Origin: Lunularia cruciata
Taxonomy: Eukaryota > Streptophyta > Marchantiopsida > Lunulariales > Lunulariaceae
Direction: 5' to 3'
DNA length: 64,000 nucleotides
Assembly: GCA_948567375.1 (NCBI GenBank)
Contig: OX419761.1
Location: 9,834,243 to 9,898,242, forward strand
A program made the position numbers and the translations under genes. This document shows positions 57,483-64,000 of the stretch, in pieces; position 1 is the stretch's first letter, and the number at the start of each line of letters is the position of its first letter. The notes below the pieces were generated by a model that saw only the letters and a list, made by a program, of their open reading frames with translations, was not told the DNA's origin and ran no database searches.

Positions 57483-58858
57483 TTAGAGAAGTGAAGTCAA
57501 GGGGAACTTAGGTGTAGGAATTGAGAGTGTTGATGGTATCTTCAAGACTTGCTGATTGTTGGTAGCTCAATCGGAGCTAAGGTTTTCCCTAGTGTGCAGA
57601 AGCTTGTTCAATTGATGCAAATTTGGCAATGAGATAGACGGTTTGCGGAAGCGCTGGCCAAATTTTGAACAAAGAGAAGTAGTTTTTGAGCAGTGGTTGT
57701 GATTTGAGGTCAAGAGGTGAAAGTAGGACCAATTTGTTGCAAGTGGGGCTCAAAAAGTGAAATTGAAGATGGAGTTGGGAACCCACCTTCGTGAATTTGT
57801 GATTTGGAGAGACTTGTTTTTTCAATTTGGCTAAGTGAAGAGTTAGTGGAGGATTTGGCGGTTAGCCAACTTTAAAGTTTATGTCAGATTTTGGCCAAAT
57901 TTGGAGGAGTTTTGCAAGTTTGGAGGAGTTTTGCCAAATTTTGAGAGGATTCAAAGTGGCAAGAAGAAAGGCCTCATTTGGATGAATTTTGGCATTTTGA
58001 GGCTTTGAGGCATAGGGCTATGGGCTATGAAGGCCTAGAACACCAGCTTGCTGGCGTGAGACTAGCTAGTTTAGAGTAGATCTTGGTCATTGTTTGGCAA
58101 AATCTGCCCATCTTGCAAGATTGTGTGCAAAAGGGTTTGACCCCTAGATCTCTTGTTCCTAGACTAGTGCTTAGCCAACTGGTCTACCCTCACTTGTTGA
58201 CCTAGTGATTGGCCCGCTGTTAACTATGCACTTCTAGCTTTGGCTAGTAGAGGCAATTTGATCCCATTCTTTGTGATCCTTGTAGCTTAGGATGAAGATA
58301 CAAACTCCTCTTATATCAAATGCCAAATAGTGGCAGAGTCAATCCCGTGTTGCTTTATGAGATTGAGGGTTTTTGTTTCAGTTTCTTGTGATTGGACCCC
58401 CTCCATTCTTTACTTCCTGTTTGTGCACCACATTTGTGTGAGGTGCATTGAATTTTAAGCGTTGGTGCTCTGGTGTGCTCTCAATAGTGAGGCTCAAGTG
58501 ATGACCACTCAAACTACCTTTGTTTCTCTCCGGTGAGGCAGGAAGTGATGACCTACAGACCATGAGAGTGTGTGTTGTGATGGTAGGTTATAGGTTGCCA
58601 TTTCCCCTAGTGTAGTTATCTCAATTAGAGTTACATTAGTGGGTGGTGTTCACTTGGTATTGGCACTTGGTGGTGCTCAGTTGGTGTTGGCACTTGGTAG
58701 GGTACTTGCAGTTGCAATTTGTAGTTGTAGTTCTGATTTATGGTTGCAATTGTGGTTACTTTTTCACGACAAAGTTCTTTGGAGATTCCAAAGGAGTTAG
58801 CCCTATAGTACGGGTTTACTTGGAGTGGTGCTCAATATCAGCCTATATCTTAGGTCCC
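57483..58858 (+). other. Family B untranslated leader
   Basis: About 1.4 kb between LTR and gag with no convincing frame. Directly after the LTR there is no TGG-type primer site. A TGGTATCT stretch lies about 50 bp further on, in the same place as TGGTATCT in the minus-strand copy. Confidence 0.55.
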
Positions 58859-60400
58859 AATGAGGAAGGAGATTGACTTTGAGTTGGAGTTTGATACAAG
58901 AGCTAATTCAGTTGAGAGTGCACTTGGCGTGTCCGCACCATTCTTGTAGGACATGGATGAGATTTATGGGGCCTCCAAAGGCCCTAGGCATTAGTCTAGT
59001 ACAGTGGGTACCATTGAGTTGGATGACTCATCTAGGAGTTTGATAGTTGGTGTGGTCTACAATAGATGCGGAACCTGACTTTGTTTACACCCTTCATGGC
59101 ATGGAAAGGGTTATTTCATCATTTGGGAGGGTCCATTGATGGAGAGCTCATTTGGAGGAGATTGAGTTATGGAGACAATATTGGTCTCCAAACTATATCT
59201 CTATCACTTCAAGCTTGGTTGCCAAGAGTAGGTCAAATGTACTCACGAGTTCTAGCTTGAGCAGTGTTGGTGGAGCTAATGGAGTTGCACAAGTTGGAGA
59301 TAATGGGGTTGCCGTTGTAGGAGGTGGTGTGGTATTGAGGTTTAACCTCATGGTGGAGTTCTTTTAGTGTTTGAGACAAAACTACCAAGGAGTGCAAATT
59401 GACAAGCTAAGGGGCTTGTAGGAGTTCCAACGAAAGGTAGGAGAGAGCTTACGTGAGGCATACACTTGCATGAGGTGGCTGATCAGTTTCACTCAAGGAG
59501 TTATTGAGGCCCAGACAGTCCAATTTTGGTATGGGATAGTAGACAAGGAGTTGCAACATAGAGTTTGTGATGATATGTTGTTATAGGGTACTTTGCCTAC
59601 TTTGGCAGTGGTCTTTGGTTTGGTTGAGCATATTAAGCTCAACATGGTGGAGGAGAGGGTAGTGACATATGGATTTGGTAGGGAGACCTACAATTGTTAC
59701 TTCTTCTAGAGTGCAGTAGAGTGCACCACGCCGAGTTGGTTTTCAAGGATAGGGTGGACAGCCCAGATCCTATGGAGCAAATGGAGGGCCTAGTAGAGCT
59801 AGACCCTTACCTACATTTTCAGGTCAGCAATAGCCATCAAGTGGTAGTGTTGCTTGTTAGACTTAGTGGTGGATCTCACCATAGGAGAGAGTGTACTCGG
59901 GGCAGCAGACTTGATACCTCTTGTGCATCACAGCTGGCACAAAGGCAGTGTGAGCATTGCCACATATTTGGTCACACTAGTGACCATTGCTTTGACCTAC
60001 ACCCAGAGTTACAAAGTCGTAGGGCTGTTATGATAGGTAATAGAGGAGCTATAGTTCATAGAGGATGAGGTGGTAAAGGTGGTGGTAGAGGATCTACACT
60101 TAGTAGAGGTGCGGTACCTACCCTTACTTTTGATTCAACTATGGCTACTCAGATTGAGCAATTGTAGCAGAGATTGGCTAGTATAGCTATTGCTTAGAGG
60201 AGATCAGATTCGGGTGTTGAAGCTTCCACCTCATATGCAGGTGATAGAGATTCATTGGACTTCATGTGTGGAGCTACACAAGTGGATGCAATTGTAGCAA
60301 TGACTAGGAGTGCAGTGCATGCTCCAAAGCCTAGAGGAGCATAAGTGGAGTTGGACCCACATAGAGGTTGGAAGACAGGTAAGACTTCCCTAATCTTTCA
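58859..60400 (+). pseudogene. Family B gag
   Basis: Pieces of the frame include ELEFDTRANSVESALGVSAP near 58880, a capsid-like segment (QIDKLRGL, then SLREAYTCMRWLISFTQGVI and VDKELQHRVCDDML, about 59397-59585) and a zinc knuckle CEHCHIFGHTSDHC at 59949-59990. It matches the minus-strand copy at 37105-39261. Frame shifts and stops (for example near 59705 and 60068) make it inactive. Confidence 0.77.
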
Positions 60401-62900
60401 TGCTCTCTAAGGCATTGCAGACAACATCCATGGCTCTTAGACGTCCCAATGCAAGTGTGGTAGGTGGTGATGGAGTGCTTGATAGACTACCTACTAGTCA
60501 ACCACTTGCTATTACATAAATTGAGTCCAGCATGATGTTGGAGGCGGCTCAACTGATTATGCGGTGCCCTTTGTTTTCAACCAGTGACATGTTTATATTG
60601 GGAGTTGACCCAGCCCTAGTGTTTTGTTAGTTGCCATGCTTTGTGAGAGTAGGGATGATGCAATTCCTACTACTAGAGCAGCGGTGGTTGATAGTGGAGC
60701 TAACTTGGTTGAGGAGGATGAGATCCGTTCAGCAACTAGTGGTTTATGGTAGGCAGCAGTAGCTAGAAGTTGCCAGCTAGACCAGCCTTTGAAAGAGCAC
60801 GGTTTACACTTGGTGTTGTCCTATTGGATAACTAGAGGGGGATTTTTCGTTTGGTGGGACCTTCAAGGAAGGTTTGTACACCATAGAGAGTCTTGTTAGA
60901 CTTTGGTGCCCAGCCCCTTATGTTGGGGAAGGTTGCAGTAGTCGATCTAGAGTTAGGGAAGACCAATGTGGAGAGGTGTCCATTTCAGATCCATACATCT
61001 CTAGGTGGTGGTTCGACACAGTACATCACACGTGGGGAGCATGTTGTCCATGTTCAGCCTGGTCATTTGACTGATAGCTCAATGGTGAGAGCTTAGGCTA
61101 TTATGACAATAGTTGAGTCATACGATGTGCTAGTTGGGAGAGTAGTGTTATACTCCATGAGTTTCAACATTGACTATTGGGAGGAGACAGCCTCTTATAG
61201 ACTAGTTTGGTAGTCTGGTGAGGGACGGGTATGTCAACTACCAGTACGCTTCAGTAGTGGCAGTCTTGGCTCACTACAGTCTAGAACCATGGTAGCATTG
61301 GTTTCAACTTTCAATGGTGCAATTACTTGGCCACGTGCCTTGTTGGGAGGGAACGCCCATGCAAAGTATACTCTAGTACCAAAGGAGATCACTGATTTGG
61401 AGTACGAGTGGGATTGTTCCATGCACATTGGATGTTCCATTGTGGAGTTTGGGGGAGGCATTGCAGCAGCATGCAGATTGGTTGGTGCAATAGGCTTGGA
61501 GTGGAGCCTTTGTACCATCAAGAGATGAGTGTGAGGATGAGCCTCCATAGTTGATTACCTTGACACCTCTAGATACCGCACTCATTGCTTGGCAGTATCC
61601 AACGAAGGGGATATGTTTATTGGAGTTGTTTAGTGGGATTAGCACCGGACTAGCTACAATATTATAGGCAGGTAAACAAGTACAGAGGTACTTGTATGTG
61701 GAGAGAGATGAGACTGCTAGGCGAGTCTCTCTACATCAAGTGGCACACTTGGCCTATCGGTATTTGGAGTTCTTATGGATGTCAGTAGTCAAAGGTTACC
61801 AAAAGGTCCTACCAGTAGATATTTCCTTACTAGGGGTGCATGATCTGGAGATACATGGGCCTATTTATTTGGTGATTTTTGGATGGCCATGTTAAGGACA
61901 TACACATGTTGGATGAGGTTTAGGTCTTTAGGATCCTTGGTTTGGTGTGTTTTGGGAGATGTTACGGACACTACGACATCTCTAGGTTCATTAGTTCATT
62001 TCTCCAGTTTACATTTTGGAGAACGTTCCTTTGATAGGTGATTCTTGTACCCGGGGGGTGGCAAGTACATATCAAGTCCATTCTTGGATGGGACCTATTG
62101 TATTGTTAGATGTAGATAATGTGGGATCATAGGCTCATCATCTTTGTCTTTGGTGGATGAACCTCTTACCCATAGAGGTTTTACAATGTGCTTATGATGA
62201 GATTCAATGACTTGACCACATCCTTATTGATGACATCTTGGATATTGGGTGTCAGTCTCAGACAATGGCAATGGCTGATAGGTTGCCTATGGTAGTGGTG
62301 AACCTAGTTGGATAGCCTAGAGCCACATTTCCCACACTCATGAGTTTCCTAGGCTCTCATGCTTTTTGAGAGGGAGCACCTGGACTTGTTTGGGACTCAC
62401 AATTACAACAATTGGTGGAGCCTAACGCAGATGAGAGAGAGAGCAGGTGATGGGTTTTCACATTGGTATTTTTACTATTCCAATAGTATTAGAGGCATCC
62501 AAGCAGCAGGTGTTAGGTCAGTCTATGGACTTGAACTATTTGACCTAGATTGTGAGCCTTGGCTTGGCAGAGCAGCATAGGATGTGCTTGATAGGCAGCA
62601 CTACTAGGACACTTGTGAGCCCTATGCCTATTGAGACAATTCAAGCAAATGTTGAGGGCAATGGACTGAGTGGAAAAGGTATTCTTGGGATGCAGCCAGT
62701 GGCTACTAGGGAGAGTGGTCTACTTGGAGTTCATCCAGGTGAGTGTGGTCTACTTGGATAACACCCTTGGTCTACTTGGGATGCAGCTAGAGGACATGTG
62801 GAGCTCGCAACCAAAGTGAAGGGAGTTTTTCACATAGAGGTTGGGATCTCTAGTGGTTGGAGGCAAGACACTACTGCTCCCAAGGGTCCAATGTAGCAGC
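60401..62900 (+). pseudogene. Family B protease and protease-RT linker
   Basis: The protease-like block LLDFGAQPLMLGK (about 60890-60930) keeps the aspartate, with DFG in place of the usual DSG or DTG. It is followed by CPFQIHTSLGGGSTQYITR and later ESYDVLVGRVVLYSM (about 61110-61160). The rest to 62900 is linker with broken frames, matching 32230-33600 on the minus strand as far as about 62330. I cannot name further domains. Confidence 0.65.
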
Positions 62901-64000
62901 CAGTAATTACATCTTCTACTCCTACAACAATTACAAAGGATACGTGGGAGCCAAATCTTGGATCCAAGCTTATAGGAGAGGAAAGACGGAGAGTTTGGAG
63001 GTTCTTGAGGAGCTACACGAGTTATTTTGCCTTTAGTATGAAGGATTTGGGTGCTTTGAAAGGACCTAGTATATAGATTGAGCTGGCTAGCAATACACCA
63101 GTTTTCCGATGTCCTTATCGCTATAGTGACATGGAGAGGACATTGATTCAAAGCCAAAGTAGAGACCTTTTTGAGGCTGGTTTGGTAGAGATTTCACATG
63201 GAGAGTATGCATAAGCTACAATGATGCTAGCAAAGAAGGATATGCATGGCAACTACACAATAGGGATGTGTGGAGATTACTATCCTATCAACCAACAAAC
63301 CAAGGCTGATAAGTATGCCATGCCTACACCAGAGGAGATTTTTGATACAATTGGGCATGCAAAGGTCTTCAATACTTAGGATCTTCAAGCATGATATCAT
63401 TAGTTGCCGATCAAAGAGGAGGAAAAGTCCAAGATAGCATTTTGGGCTATTGATCCTCATGGCAAGGATGTGTTATATCAGTGGAGGTTCTTACCATTTG
63501 GGTTAAAGAATGCTCTTTCTAAGTTCCAAAGGATCATGGATAGAATCCTAGCCGGATTGGATTTTGCTTGGTGTTATGTTGATGATATTTTGGTCTATAG
63601 CACTACTATGGAGGAGCATGAGAGACAATTATTGGAGGTGTTTGAGAGGTTGACATCTCATGGACTCAAATTACATCATGAGAAGTGTAGGTTCTTCCAT
63701 GAGCAAGTTGAGTATTTGGGTCACACTATCTACCTTGGAGGACTTGGTGTTCAGCAAACCAAGGTGGAGGCTATTGCACTTATTCCTTGGCCTATGGATG
63801 TGAGCAGAGTGCAAGCATTCCTTGGGTTGGTAAACTTCTATCACTGCTATGTAAGAGGATTTAGTGCTATTGCCATGGCTTTCATGAAGCTGACCAAGCT
63901 TACACATGAGTGGTGTTGGGGAGATGAGCAAGAGAGAGCTTTTGTATAGCTCAAGGAGAGGTTGCCATCTGCTCTTATTTTGAGGAGACCAATCAAAGGA
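62901..64000 (+). pseudogene. Family B reverse transcriptase, cut by window end
   Basis: RT begins near 63080 (PVFRCPYRYSDMERTL near 63100) and has ADKYAMPTPEEIFDTIGHAK near 63310. A long open stretch at 63404-63949 includes YQWRFLPFGLKNALSKFQRI, the catalytic CYVDDILVYS (63572-63601) and LGHTIYLGGLGVQQTKVEAI. It then reads AFLGLVNFYHCYVRGFSAIA, leading into RNase H. Upstream stops at about 63214 and 63377-63391 break the frame. The catalytic aspartates are intact here, unlike the minus-strand copy. Confidence 0.85.

Noticed and set aside
1-64000. CRISPR arrays, bacterial operons, tRNA and rRNA genes.
   Set aside because: None seen. The sequence is eukaryotic repeat DNA. The only tRNA-like matches are short primer-binding sites.

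Overview
The window looks like intergenic DNA from a plant with a very large, repeat-choked genome. A gymnosperm is my best guess, but the sequence does not prove it. Almost every kilobase is a decayed LTR retrotransposon, often nested inside another. Only one intact protein-coding gene is visible: a single-exon, membrane-anchored FkbM-type methyltransferase-like protein at 41338-42399 (minus), in a more GC-rich island at about 39.7-45.9 kb. Everything else is Ty3/Gypsy (at least four families), Ty1/Copia (at least three fragments), one PIF/Harbinger transposase relic, and leftovers.

The dominant family, here called 'family A', is a Ty3/Gypsy element of the Tat type with a tRNA-Asp-like primer site. 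Its LTRs are about 3.6-3.8 kb long and the U3 part of each carries a reading frame of roughly 900 codons. The frame covers an N-terminal basic region, a conserved W/H/F-rich domain, an acidic linker and a long coiled coil. The LTR ends are fixed independently by a primer-binding site, by a polypurine tract directly after integrase, and by five insertions with 5-bp target-site duplications (AAGGC, AATAG, TTGTC, GCTGC/ACTAC, CATTT/CATTC). The TATA-like box lies downstream of the frame, so a genomic transcript would carry it only once, between integrase and the poly(A) site. That is the layout of the U3-encoded genes of some animal retroviruses. I consider this the most interesting content of the window.

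Layout: 1-1212 chromovirus-like pol remnant; 1213-5904 family A LTR with a short family A LTR nested in it; 5905-7540 unassigned coiled-coil retroelement; 7541-9412 short family A LTR; 9413-13089 Copia remnants interrupted by another short family A LTR (10158-11592). From 13194 to 39676 one minus-strand Gypsy element ('family B') is split by a family C fragment (34312-37104) and by the family A element (32229 down to 16895). The 5' LTR of that family A element is itself split by a solo family A LTR (25542-29950), which holds a solo LTR of another family (27344-27994): four layers of nesting. Then come 39677-45879 the gene island; 45880-46505 PIF/Harbinger relic; 46506-49130 minus-strand Copia; 50430-57030 a minus-strand family A LTR split by the best-preserved solo family A LTR (53119-56745); and 57031-64000 a plus-strand family B element (LTR, leader, gag, protease, RT) running off the window.

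The elements are old. Reading frames are broken by many stops, and the ones I inspected are mostly one transition away from a sense codon (CAG, CAA, CGA or TGG), as expected from methylated-cytosine decay. The retroelement entries below are therefore pseudogenes, and their limits are approximate unless a TSD, PBS or PPT fixes them.
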